A stretch of 64,000 nucleotides of DNA from JACTOJ01 sp032335695. GTDB taxonomy: Bacteria > Bacillota > Clostridia > Clostridiales > Clostridiaceae. How positions within the stretch are numbered: the stretch's first letter is position 1; the number at the start of each line of letters is the position of its first letter. The notes under the pieces were generated by a model. The model searched no databases and was not told where the DNA came from. It was given only the letters and a program-made list of their open reading frames with translations. Below are positions 27,001 to 34,357 of the stretch, one piece after another. Where the stretch lies: assembly GCF_032335695.1 (NCBI RefSeq), contig NZ_JACTOJ010000015.1, forward strand, positions 56,676 through 120,675, in the 5' to 3' direction. Made by a program: the position numbers and the translations under genes.

Positions 27001-27354
27001 GGAGACATCAAGGTAAAGGGTGGATGGAGACTTTATTCCAGCGGACCAGGAATCTATATAAGACAACTAGTAAGCAATGTATTAGGAGTGCGTTTTAGCA
27101 AAGAAGGACTAATTATCGATCCTGTATTGCCAGCTGAATTAGATGGATTGGAATTTACTTATCAATGCTTTGGAAGAAAACTGCATTTAAAATTCCAAAT
27201 TAAAGAAGAAAATATTTCTAAAGCATATGATAATAAAAATGAAATACCATCTACTCCATTAGTAAATCCATACCGAAATAGCGGTATCATCATTGCTAAA
27301 GAAGAGTTAACAAAATGCGGAGATCACCTAACAATATATGCTAAGGCATTTTAA
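24052..27354 (+). CDS. GH94 phosphorylase, probable 1,2-beta-oligoglucan phosphorylase
   Basis: 1100 residues. The C-terminal half is a GH94 (alpha/alpha)6 barrel: QPGGAAWGTRDVCQG, GECHGDVIFWPLKSVADYI, and YAGGDWDDTL (Asp750/Asp752-753, in the position of the general acid), then HYDGGVSHLFKRAEQAANVGREISLQYTHAHIRY. Cellobiose and chitobiose phosphorylases have about 800 residues; a length near 1100 is that of 1,2-beta-oligoglucan phosphorylases (EC 2.4.1.333), which release glucose 1-phosphate from sophorooligosaccharides. Neighbours (GH3, importer, LacI) are those of the Listeria innocua 1,2-beta-glucan locus. No signal peptide. AAAGG stands upstream of the start. The substrate is inferred. 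Confidence 0.8.
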   Translation: MNKINCFVDIKQDKMLYRFLPSGDIFTFTYDKFLVNQFRGNVKDGSANNIYLRIYDENNVRAYPLLGIKSKSSLSTASDSLVYEGSIEGISYKVTFRPVNHIWFWDITLKGSNKKVDLVYGQDIGISEENGVYTNELYTAEYLGHSVFEGENGYVICSRQNMPSSDCFPYIQQGVIGAKAVHYSTDGLQFFGLSYKETNTPEILTSDLLDYNLQYEFSYTALQTEKLNLDGGYSLAFYGLFLSTHEEAVKELEFKSEIEEAYSAVHKNLVDAKLASPINVKKKFSEPFSSLAFTEDEINALYPERILEETKDGKLLSFFTDEHAHIVTKDKELLTERPHGTIIITPPSTDSVDNQLISSTQYMYGIFNSHVVTGNTDLHKLISTPRGFLNVMKNSGQRIYLGINGQYHLLNLPGLFEMGMNYSKWHYKLEDDFITITAYTAADRSDLILEVSSKNNKKYDYIITNQLVMGNNEYTKDITYTEIKDGLSFALDTEKYPGLRYELTIPGQSFTLSDDRIFFEEEKSFDETLLTISLKDNSDFQLIIKAYLTEAAISHDASYTLAEEKKKAYAFYQNLINDFHLDIENSANKERIQILNQTIWWYAHNAMIHFSMPHGLEQPGGAAWGTRDVCQGPMELFLATQNYTIMRSMLLNIFAHQNIETKEWPQWFMFDKYPMNAGECHGDVIFWPLKSVADYILASGDKEILNELLPYDGAPGKKETVLQHICYALSNIKETRIIKGTGLITYAGGDWDDTLQPASEELKTKLVSSWTVALAYQTFNVLCEALSDINSELSSEFASLAALVKKSFHEILIKDDVVAGFLKCDDTYDYMLHPADDSTGIHYRLLPMTRSIIAELVDQDQARKNVTTIQSTLKCPDGVRLMDCPAHYDGGVSHLFKRAEQAANVGREISLQYTHAHIRYIEAMAKFGSGEEAWNSLFTINPILIQHSVNNANIRQSNLYFSSSDGAFNDRYEYEKNFGLLRTGDIKVKGGWRLYSSGPGIYIRQLVSNVLGVRFSKEGLIIDPVLPAELDGLEFTYQCFGRKLHLKFQIKEENISKAYDNKNEIPSTPLVNPYRNSGIIIAKEELTKCGDHLTIYAKAF

Positions 27355-27373
27355 TCTATAGGAGGTATCATTT

Positions 27374-28207
27374 ATGAGAATACAATATCTTGGAACTGCA
27401 GCAGCAGAGGGGTGGCCTGCCCCATTTTGCACCTGCAATAACTGCCAGAGAGCACGTAAAGAAAAAGGTAAAAATTATCGTTCTAGAGCACAGGTATTAA
27501 TTAATGACGATTTGCTTTTTGATTTTGGACCAGATTCTTTCTATCATGCAATGGCCTTTGATATTGACCTTTCAAAGATAGAAACATTGCTTTTAACCCA
27601 TTCCCATATGGATCACTTTTACCCTCTAGATTTGATATTACGTGGGGTTCCATATGCCTACGATAGAGATAAAAATAAGATGACCATCTACGGAAATGAA
27701 AAATGTGAAGCTATGTATCAAAGAATGCTCAATGAAGAAGATGACTCTGCAAATCTTACGTCCTGTATCGATTTCCAGTCAATCAAAGCCTTTGATGCTT
27801 TTGCAGCTCATGGTTATGATGTTCTTCCCCTTAAAGCACAGCATGATCCAAGAGAAAACTGTTTGGTATACAGTTTGACCGATAAAGACGGAAAAAGATT
27901 ATTTTATGGAAATGATACTGGAGACATTACAGAAGAAACTTGGCAGCATATAAAGAACGTATATTTTGATGTAGTTAGTCTAGACTGCACCATGGGAGGT
28001 ACTCCTGGATGCGCAAGCCACATGGGAATTGAAGAGAACATACTTCTGAAAAATAAAATGCTGGAAGCAGGCTGTGCTGATGAGAATACTAAGTTTGTTA
28101 TAACTCATTTTTCTCACAACGGCTGCCTGCTACACCATGAATTAGAGGAATGCGTAAAAGATACAGGCTTTATAGTTGCCTACGATGGCATGGTGCTCGA
28201 TATATAA
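27374..28207 (+). CDS. MBL-fold hydrolase, PhnP-like
   Basis: 277 residues. The N-terminal FCTCNNCQRARK is the cysteine cluster that binds a structural zinc in PhnP and relatives. THSHMDHFYPLD is the HxHxDH motif, and DTGDI and ITHFSHNG complete the dinuclear site. PhnP is a cyclic phosphodiesterase; the substrate of this member is unknown. It begins 19 bases after the phosphorylase stop with AGGAGG, so it shares the operon and may act on a product of glucan breakdown. Confidence 0.82.
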   Translation: MRIQYLGTAAAEGWPAPFCTCNNCQRARKEKGKNYRSRAQVLINDDLLFDFGPDSFYHAMAFDIDLSKIETLLLTHSHMDHFYPLDLILRGVPYAYDRDKNKMTIYGNEKCEAMYQRMLNEEDDSANLTSCIDFQSIKAFDAFAAHGYDVLPLKAQHDPRENCLVYSLTDKDGKRLFYGNDTGDITEETWQHIKNVYFDVVSLDCTMGGTPGCASHMGIEENILLKNKMLEAGCADENTKFVITHFSHNGCLLHHELEECVKDTGFIVAYDGMVLDI

Positions 28208-28260
28208 GTAAGCTTATAAAGCGAGTCACTAAGATTATTGTTTGTACTTATATAAAAATT

Positions 28261-28302
28261 AAAAAATATCCCCAGTGCAAAATTGCACGGGGATATTTTT
28301 TT
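28261..28302. terminator. Terminator between convergent hydrolase and decarboxylase genes
   Basis: AAAATATCCCC pairs with GGGGATATTTT, with a second inner hairpin GTGCAA/TTGCAC. T runs flank it, including one running plusward. Confidence 0.9.
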
Positions 28303-30550
28303 AATTTTTTCTATCGAGTACATATCCATAGGCTTTAATGTAGCCATTCTCTTTTTCCAGATATACTCCTTGAATCTCAGGTGCAAAACCAGGGAATTCA
28401 TTAATACCATCCTGCAGTATCAAGAAATACCTCTGTGCCACCTCACTCCATCTTTCTCCAGGTACTACGCAGAAAACTCCTGGAGGATATGGTAAAGCTC
28501 CCTCCAAGGCTATCTCGCCCACTATATCTTTTAGAGCTACCAGCTTGGCTTCATTTCTAACCAAAGCCCATTTAGCTTCTTGCGGTGTAAATATCTTTTT
28601 AGATATGCTGCCGGAATTACCTTCTTCTCTGCTTGCAGCAGTTTCACCTAAGGAATCAGACTTCCCTTTTTCTTCAATAATTGCTCTTTCAGGGAAAAAT
28701 TCAGCCCTAAATAACTTCTTCTGATAATTTTTTGCATCATTTTTCTTATAAAAATCATGCATTTCCTTACAGAGTCTCCTAATAGTATATCCTGTGTAAC
28801 GCTCCACATGATTATTGTAAAGATTCGGAAGCACCTTGCTTAGCGGAGCATCTTCTTCTATAAGCTGCTCAAATCTAACTAGAAGTGCCAAAAGATTGTC
28901 CATCTTCTTAGCTGTCTCTGCAGGAGTTAATAAGAACAATATAGAATTTAAGTCATTCTTCTCAGGTATAACTCCATGCTCCCTTAGATAATTAGCTAAA
29001 ATGGTAGCTGGAATACCAAACTCCTCATAATCACCAGTTTCAACGTTAATTCCAGGAGTCGTAAGCATAAATTTATTAGGATCTACAAAATACTGGTTTT
29101 CTCCATAGCCCTCAAAGGAATGCCACTTCTCACCAGGGACAAATTTAAAAAATTCAATGCTGCTTGCAATTTCATCCGTATCATATTCTTCCCATTTTTT
29201 ATTATTTACAACTGGAGGAATGAAGGGCTTAAGCATGGAACAATTCTTTAACACTGCTTTTCTTGCCTCTATCCCAAGCTTTATGCATTCCTGCCATAAC
29301 AATCTTCCTGCTTCACCTTCCTGCAATTTAGCATTGACATCTAGGGCTGCATAAAAAGGATAGAATGGACTTGTGGAAGCATACATCATATAAGAATTAT
29401 TAAACCTTTTGTGATCCACATAACGTTTCTGACCCTTAATATGGTTATCCTTTTTATGAATTTGAGAACACTGAGAAAAACCCGCCTGCTGCTTATGTAT
29501 GGATTGAGTTACCAATATTCCTGGATCATTTTCAGTTAAATTAAGCAGAAGAGGTGAGCAATCCCTCATCATAGGAATAAACTGTTCATAGCCAACCCAA
29601 GCTGAATCAAAAAGAATATAATCGCAAAGATGTCCTATCTTATCAACTACTTGTCTAGCATTATAAATCGTTCCATCATAAGTTCCCAACTGGATAATAG
29701 CTAATCTAAAAGGCCTTTTATTAGAAGCCTTTTCTGGTGCAGCCTTAGTTATCTCAGCTCTTAGATAGCTTTCCTCAAAGCAGTGAGCATCGATACCGCC
29801 AATAAAGCCAAAAGGATTACGCCCAGTTTCAAGATAAACTGGATTGCCACCAGACTGAACCAAGGCCGCATTATAAACAGATTTATGATTGTTTCTATCA
29901 AAAAGTACCAAGTTTCCCGGAGCAACTAGTGCATTTATAGCAACGGTATTTGCTGTACTGGTTCCATTCATAATAAAATAGGTTTTATCAGCATTATAAA
30001 CCTTAGCCGCATATTGCTCGGCATCCACTGCAGGCCCTTCATGAATCAGCAAGTCTCCTAACGCTACATCTGCATTACAAATATCTGATCGGAATACATT
30101 TTCTCCATAGAAATCATAAAAATATCTTCCAGCTGGATGCTTGCGGAAATATTGTCCTCCCTGATGACCGGGACAATCAAATTGCGAATGTTCCTTCTCT
30201 ACATAATCCTTTAAGGTCTTAAAGAAAGGCGGAAGTATATTTTCTTCATAATTATTTGCTGCAGCTTCAATATCTCTGCTATAAAGTTGTAAATCAAAAT
30301 CATTTTTATGGATTACACTAAATACCTTTTTGGAGAGCTCACCCTGAAGCTTCTCTATGTTTTTCAACACTACAAATACAGGCAAACCAAACTTTGTGTT
30401 ATGTACAACCTCAATTAATTCCATATCTAAATCGGTTAACACAACAGCTGCCACATCCGTGTAATCTGTATTCTGAGCCAAAACCACATTTCGCTCAGTA
30501 GAAAAATATTCTTTTGAATTTATAGTATATGCGATTTTTAATTTTCTCAC
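28301..30550 (-). CDS. PLP-dependent ornithine/lysine/arginine decarboxylase, ornithine-type
   Basis: 749 residues: an N-terminal wing domain, the aspartate-aminotransferase-fold core (FDCPGHQGGQYFRKHPAG near 125; FIMNGTSTAN near 193; FDSAWVGYEQF near 315) and the C-terminal domain. The PLP lysine is Lys353 in TQSIHKQQAGFSQ. It makes putrescine, cadaverine or agmatine and CO2. Length and wing domain match the inducible bacterial ornithine decarboxylases, but substrate choice cannot be settled by eye. The start is GTG with GGAGG six bases upstream. Monocistronic. Confidence 0.85.
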   Translation of the reverse strand: MRKLKIAYTINSKEYFSTERNVVLAQNTDYTDVAAVVLTDLDMELIEVVHNTKFGLPVFVVLKNIEKLQGELSKKVFSVIHKNDFDLQLYSRDIEAAANNYEENILPPFFKTLKDYVEKEHSQFDCPGHQGGQYFRKHPAGRYFYDFYGENVFRSDICNADVALGDLLIHEGPAVDAEQYAAKVYNADKTYFIMNGTSTANTVAINALVAPGNLVLFDRNNHKSVYNAALVQSGGNPVYLETGRNPFGFIGGIDAHCFEESYLRAEITKAAPEKASNKRPFRLAIIQLGTYDGTIYNARQVVDKIGHLCDYILFDSAWVGYEQFIPMMRDCSPLLLNLTENDPGILVTQSIHKQQAGFSQCSQIHKKDNHIKGQKRYVDHKRFNNSYMMYASTSPFYPFYAALDVNAKLQEGEAGRLLWQECIKLGIEARKAVLKNCSMLKPFIPPVVNNKKWEEYDTDEIASSIEFFKFVPGEKWHSFEGYGENQYFVDPNKFMLTTPGINVETGDYEEFGIPATILANYLREHGVIPEKNDLNSILFLLTPAETAKKMDNLLALLVRFEQLIEEDAPLSKVLPNLYNNHVERYTGYTIRRLCKEMHDFYKKNDAKNYQKKLFRAEFFPERAIIEEKGKSDSLGETAASREEGNSGSISKKIFTPQEAKWALVRNEAKLVALKDIVGEIALEGALPYPPGVFCVVPGERWSEVAQRYFLILQDGINEFPGFAPEIQGVYLEKENGYIKAYGYVLDRKN

Positions 30551-30771
30551 TGTTTTCCTCCGTAATGCCTAGTATTTCTTACATGCATATAATACATATT
30601 TATATAATACTATAGGTTTAGGAAAATTCAAATTAAAAAATGAGTTCATATTTTAAAATATATCCTAAAAGAATATTACTTAAGTTTGAATATTTAAAAT
30701 ATTATAAAAATAACTTATAATATAAGTATAAAGACAAATTATCCCTAAAAATTTATAGGAGGCTGATTTCA

Positions 30772-30966
30772 ATGCAAAGAAAAAAAGAGCTTTACGAAAA
30801 AATGAAACAGCTAGAGCGTGAGCTTAAGGGCTTGACTGAAATAGTAAAGTATGATGACACTATAGCCAGCGAAGACGAAATACATGGATGGTCTATGAGA
30901 ATGGACGGACTAATCAACAGCTTAGAGCAAGTAAGAAAAGATATTCTTGAATTTCATAGAAATTAA
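30772..30966 (+). CDS. Small coiled-coil protein, unknown
   Basis: 64 residues, highly charged, with heptad patterns at both ends (ELYEKMKQLERELKGLTEI; MDGLINSLEQVRKDILEF). AGGAGG is ten bases before the ATG. A perfect terminator follows, so this is a free-standing small gene. No domain recognised. Confidence 0.75.
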   Translation: MQRKKELYEKMKQLERELKGLTEIVKYDDTIASEDEIHGWSMRMDGLINSLEQVRKDILEFHRN

Positions 30967-31007
30967 GCTTTTAAAAACTTAATAAAACAATGAAATTGTT
31001 CCCTGTA

Positions 31008-31055
31008 GATGCAGCTAGGTTTTAATAATATATAAAATCTAGCTGCATCTTTTTC
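31008..31055. terminator. Bidirectional terminator
   Basis: An 11-bp stem GATGCAGCTAG / CTAGCTGCATC around a 20-base A/T loop, then five T. The opposing gene's stop codon lies at its edge. Confidence 0.9.
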
Positions 31056-31572
31056 ATTTCTTTTTGCTTACAAGATCACGAATATTACCAGAAGTAAATC
31101 CCATAGGACATACGGTACACCAACTTCTAGGTCTGAAAATTAAACCTGTTAAAAACGCAATTAATGTTGCTGCTTCCATAAAATAAAGTATAGTTTTACC
31201 TAAAGTGTATATCCCCTTTGGTACAGCCCAAATCATTAATATTATAAAAGTCCCCATCATAATTGACCAAAGTATAAATTTAAAGCCTTTGGTGCGTGTC
31301 CAGGAAGGCATAGGTACATTTCTGGAAAAGGGCTTTGTAAATTTCCCTATAAAGGAACCTCTTGGGCAAATGCGAGCACAGCTCATTTTCCCCCTTCCAG
31401 ATAAAGCTATAATAATAGGTGTAAACATGCAAACCAAACCGTAAAGTCCAAAGGGCAGCCACAAATTAGCTATTAGCATCCACGTAATAGTAATTATCCA
31501 AGTCCAATTCTGTTGTGACTTTATCCATTTTTTATTTTTTAAATTGCTCGATTGTTTTTCTTTTATATCCAA
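31054..31572 (-). CDS. Membrane 4Fe-4S protein (polyferredoxin NapH/CcoG-like core)
   Basis: 172 residues with four membrane segments. Two cysteine clusters on the cytoplasmic side, SCARICPRGSF and WCTVCPMGFTSG, follow the CxxxCP pattern of the NapH/YccM/CcoG membrane iron-sulphur proteins. The extra soluble ferredoxin domain of those proteins is missing. It may carry electrons across or along the membrane; the partner is unknown. Confidence 0.7.
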   Translation of the reverse strand: MDIKEKQSSNLKNKKWIKSQQNWTWIITITWMLIANLWLPFGLYGLVCMFTPIIIALSGRGKMSCARICPRGSFIGKFTKPFSRNVPMPSWTRTKGFKFILWSIMMGTFIILMIWAVPKGIYTLGKTILYFMEAATLIAFLTGLIFRPRSWCTVCPMGFTSGNIRDLVSKKK

Positions 31573-31687
31573 TTATTCCGCTCCTATTACTTATATTACT
31601 ATATAATTATATTAGAACAATTTATCCAAATATTCAATAAGTTTATAGCTATCTGCATTAACAAAAATAATATCCTGTAATTCCTTA

Positions 31688-31736
31688 TTGCAATAGTACA
31701 AAATATATGATAAATTAAAATCATCTGGTCAGACCA
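31688..31736 (+). promoter_or_regulatory. Promoter with FadR/PdhR-type operator upstream of lrgA
   Basis: TTGCAA (31688-31693), a 17-base gap and TAAATT form a plausible promoter. About ten bases downstream stands TGGTCAGACCA (31726-31736), a perfect TGGT-NNN-ACCA palindrome, the core site of FadR-subfamily GntR regulators. The fourth gene of the operon encodes such a regulator, so autoregulation is likely. Confidence 0.75.
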
Positions 31737-31772
31737 CTGTACCACTAATTTTTTACAAAAGAAGGTGTCGTA

Positions 31773-32123
31773 TTGAAATCCTTAAGGCAACTAATGATTA
31801 TCTTGATAGTATATTTTTTAGGAACGCTTTTGCAGCTAATGTTCAGTCTTCCCATTCCTGGAACCGTTCTAGGATTAATTTTACTTTTCTTGGCATTATA
31901 TTTTAAAATTGTTAAAGTTGAAATGATTGAAGATATTTGTGAAGTTCTAATTTCTCACATGTCCTTTTTGTTTGTCCCTGCTGGAGTGGGCTTATTGACT
32001 TCCTTGGGAATATTGAATGGTAAAATGATGCCTTTCTTAGCTATAATTATTATTTCAACCTGTGTTATCTGGATCGTTACCGCTTATGTGGTTACAATTT
32101 TAAGAAAGGTGTGTTCAAAATGA
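31773..32123 (+). CDS. lrgA: CidA/LrgA-family membrane protein
   Basis: 116 residues and four membrane segments. The family core LPIPGTVLGLILLFLAL and LFVPAGVGLL is clear. The start is TTG at 31773 with AAGGTG upstream. LrgA/CidA proteins were described as holin-like; with LrgB, relatives serve as pyruvate/3-carbon acid facilitators (PftAB in Bacillus). The stop overlaps the lrgB start (ATGA), giving translational coupling. Confidence 0.9.
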   Translation: MKSLRQLMIILIVYFLGTLLQLMFSLPIPGTVLGLILLFLALYFKIVKVEMIEDICEVLISHMSFLFVPAGVGLLTSLGILNGKMMPFLAIIIISTCVIWIVTAYVVTILRKVCSK

Positions 32124-32824
32124 ATACTATAGTTAATTCCCCAGTTTTTGGAGTACTGGTTTCTCTAATAGCTTATGAGATAGGTGCTTTCATAAAAGAA
32201 AAGCTTAAATTCTCAATTTTTAATCCATTGTTAATCGCAATAATAATACTAATAGTTTTTCTTACAAAATTTCATATTAGCTATAATGATTACAACGTTG
32301 GTGGACAAGTAATCTCTTTCTTCTTAGCTCCTGCAACTATTGCTTTAGCTTTACCCTTATACAAGAAGTTCTCTCTATTTAAAAAAAATGCTTTTCCCAT
32401 TTTGGCAGGTATTTTATGCGGCTCTACTTCGGGAATATTATGTATAATTTTGCTTTCTAAATTATTTGGATTTTCAGATATACTAACGAAATCATTAATA
32501 CCTAAGTCCATAACAACTCCCATAGGTATGGCTCTATCTAAGCAATTAGGCGGACTTCCTTCAATCACTGTTGTTGCCATTATACTTACTGGGATATTAG
32601 GTTCCATTATTGGGCCATTATTATATAAGATATTTAAAATAAATGATAAGATTGCTCTTGGAATTGCTCTAGGTTCCTCCGCTCACGCTATTGGAACGGC
32701 AAAAGCCATGGAAATAGGTGAAGTTGAAGGCGCTATGAGCAGTATAACCATTGCTATTTCCGGAATTATAACCGTTATACTAGCTCCTATACTATGGAAC
32801 CTGTTTCTAACAATTTTTCATTAA
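32120..32824 (+). CDS. lrgB: LrgB/CidB-family membrane protein
   Basis: About 234 residues with six or more membrane segments. The family blocks are all present: NPLLIAIIILI, LAPATIALALPLYK, KSITTPIGMALSKQLGG and ALGIALGSSAHAIGTAKAMEIGEVEGAMSSI. It starts at ATG 32120, overlapping the lrgA stop by four bases, with AAAGGTG in front. It forms the membrane pair with LrgA. Confidence 0.92.
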   Translation: MNTIVNSPVFGVLVSLIAYEIGAFIKEKLKFSIFNPLLIAIIILIVFLTKFHISYNDYNVGGQVISFFLAPATIALALPLYKKFSLFKKNAFPILAGILCGSTSGILCIILLSKLFGFSDILTKSLIPKSITTPIGMALSKQLGGLPSITVVAIILTGILGSIIGPLLYKIFKINDKIALGIALGSSAHAIGTAKAMEIGEVEGAMSSITIAISGIITVILAPILWNLFLTIFH

Positions 32825-32847
32825 TAAATAATGGAGGTATGTAGCAT

Positions 32848-33429
32848 ATGGAGACCAAGAATTCAAACAAAAATCCTTTAGACAAATTGCTTTATTCCCT
32901 TGATAATATCTTAGTGGAAGACAGAGAGCAAAAATTAAAACTGAAGCTTAGCAATGAAATAAAAAATAGCATTTTTACTGATGAGATTGTATCTAAGCTT
33001 AATGAATATGATTTTGAAGATTTAGTAGACGAAGATGTAAATATAAAAGTACTATTCTCCAGTATATTTCCCGTTTTTGTTAAAAAAGATGATGTGATTT
33101 TTAGATTGTATAAGCATAAAATCGAAGTTGATTTATCTGACGAAATGTGCGACAGATATATTTATGCTTTTTCTGATGGAAGATTGATATCAGGGCTATT
33201 TCAAAGCTTCAATATATATGATGATGAATATTTGTATGGGGTAAAAAAGATAATTGATTCCATCCCTCTTTTTAAATCTGCTATAATTAAAGCAATTACA
33301 AATTTTAAAGAAAATATAGATGTTCATTACAACAAAATAGAGAATTTGAAAGAAAAAAAACTTATAACTGAAAAAAATTATAACATTTTGCTTTCTGCTT
33401 TAACAGAAAGTAAAGATGTTCCCCACTGA
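32848..33429 (+). CDS. Unknown protein in the lrgAB operon
   Basis: 193 residues, acidic, with no membrane segment and no signal. The first 50 residues are charged and helical (LVEDREQKLKLKLSNEIKN), the middle is alpha/beta (NIKVLFSSIFPVFVKKDDVIFRLYKHKIEVDLSDE) and the end is helical. I recognise no family. Its place between lrgB (23-base gap) and the GntR gene (start overlaps or abuts its 3' end) suggests a function tied to LrgAB. Confidence 0.7.
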   Translation: METKNSNKNPLDKLLYSLDNILVEDREQKLKLKLSNEIKNSIFTDEIVSKLNEYDFEDLVDEDVNIKVLFSSIFPVFVKKDDVIFRLYKHKIEVDLSDEMCDRYIYAFSDGRLISGLFQSFNIYDDEYLYGVKKIIDSIPLFKSAIIKAITNFKENIDVHYNKIENLKEKKLITEKNYNILLSALTESKDVPH

Positions 33430-33442
33430 AAGGAAGAAACCT

Positions 33443-34114
33443 ATGTTAAGCCCTATAAAAAACACGAAAATATATGAAAAGGTAATGGAAGAAATAAAGG
33501 ATCTTGTCAGAAGCGGCTATTTTAAAAGAGGTGATAAATTACCTTCTGAAAGAGATTTATCTGAGCAGCTTCAAGTAAGCAGAAGCTCTGTGAGAGAAGC
33601 CTTAAAAGTTTTAGAAATGCTTGGACTTATAGAATCCAAACAGGGAGAAGGAAATTTCATTAATGATAGCCTTGAAAATAGTCTTCTTGAACCTTTGTCT
33701 ATTATATTTTTACTTCTTGGCAGCAAAACTGAGGAAGTGTTAGAGCTTAGAAAAGTAATTGAACCTGAAACTGCTGCTTTAGCAGCTAAAAATATAACAA
33801 AAGAGCAGCTGAAGGAATTGAGAGAAATAGCTAAAGAGCTAAGTCATACTGATGATATTGAGCTTAGCGCCTCTCTTGATAAGAAATTTCACTTTAAAAT
33901 AGCTGAAGCTTCTGGAAATCCATTAATATCAACCATGATGTTTTCAATATCTTCCTTGATTGAAAACTGCATCGAAAGTTCAAAAATACATGCCTTTAAT
34001 AAAGCAACAGTTAATATACATCATGACGAGATATTAAAAGCTTTGGAAAGCCATGATGCCTCTGCTACTTCCATTGCCGTAAAGAAGCATTTGGAATTTA
34101 TTACTTTACAATAA
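33443..34114 (+). CDS. GntR-family regulator, FadR subfamily (FCD domain)
   Basis: About 223 residues: the GntR winged helix (GDKLPSERDLSEQLQVSRSSVREALKVLEMLGLIESKQGEGNFI) then an all-helical FCD domain (LRKVIEPETAALAAKNI, DKKFHFKIAEASGNPLI, IHHDEILKALESHDASAT with metal-binding His). The ATG at 33443 is chosen because AAAGGAAG is upstream; the ATG at 33416 lies in the previous gene. Regulators of this type (PdhR, LldR) sense pyruvate or lactate, which fits lrgAB as a 3-carbon acid pathway. Confidence 0.9.
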   Translation: MLSPIKNTKIYEKVMEEIKDLVRSGYFKRGDKLPSERDLSEQLQVSRSSVREALKVLEMLGLIESKQGEGNFINDSLENSLLEPLSIIFLLLGSKTEEVLELRKVIEPETAALAAKNITKEQLKELREIAKELSHTDDIELSASLDKKFHFKIAEASGNPLISTMMFSISSLIENCIESSKIHAFNKATVNIHHDEILKALESHDASATSIAVKKHLEFITLQ

Positions 34115-34216
34115 AATGAATTTCAATATTCGATTATAAAAAAATTACCCTATCATACCTACCTGTAAAAATATATTATGTACCAATATTTTTAAGTCAG
34201 AATAATATAAATATAG

Positions 34217-34297
34217 GCTATGTTTTAAGCTGATGTTTATATGGGATTTGATTGAGCTTAAGCTTCAGATATAACGTCAACAGCTTAAAACATAAGC
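34217..34297 (+). repeat. Long inverted repeat in the aminomutase leader
   Basis: TATGTTTTAAGCTG (34219-34232) is complementary to CAGCTTAAAACATA (34281-34294), about 48 bases apart. The loop holds a further AAGCTTAAGCT palindrome able to pair with either arm. There is no T run after it, so it is not a plain terminator. GCTATGTTTTAA occurs again at 35626, right after the aminomutase gene. It may be an RNA control structure or a mobile remnant. Confidence 0.5.
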
Positions 34298-34357
34298 AGG
34301 CAATAAAATGTTTGAATTAATATGCTCAAATGAGCGGCTAGAGGAGGTATGAAAGGC

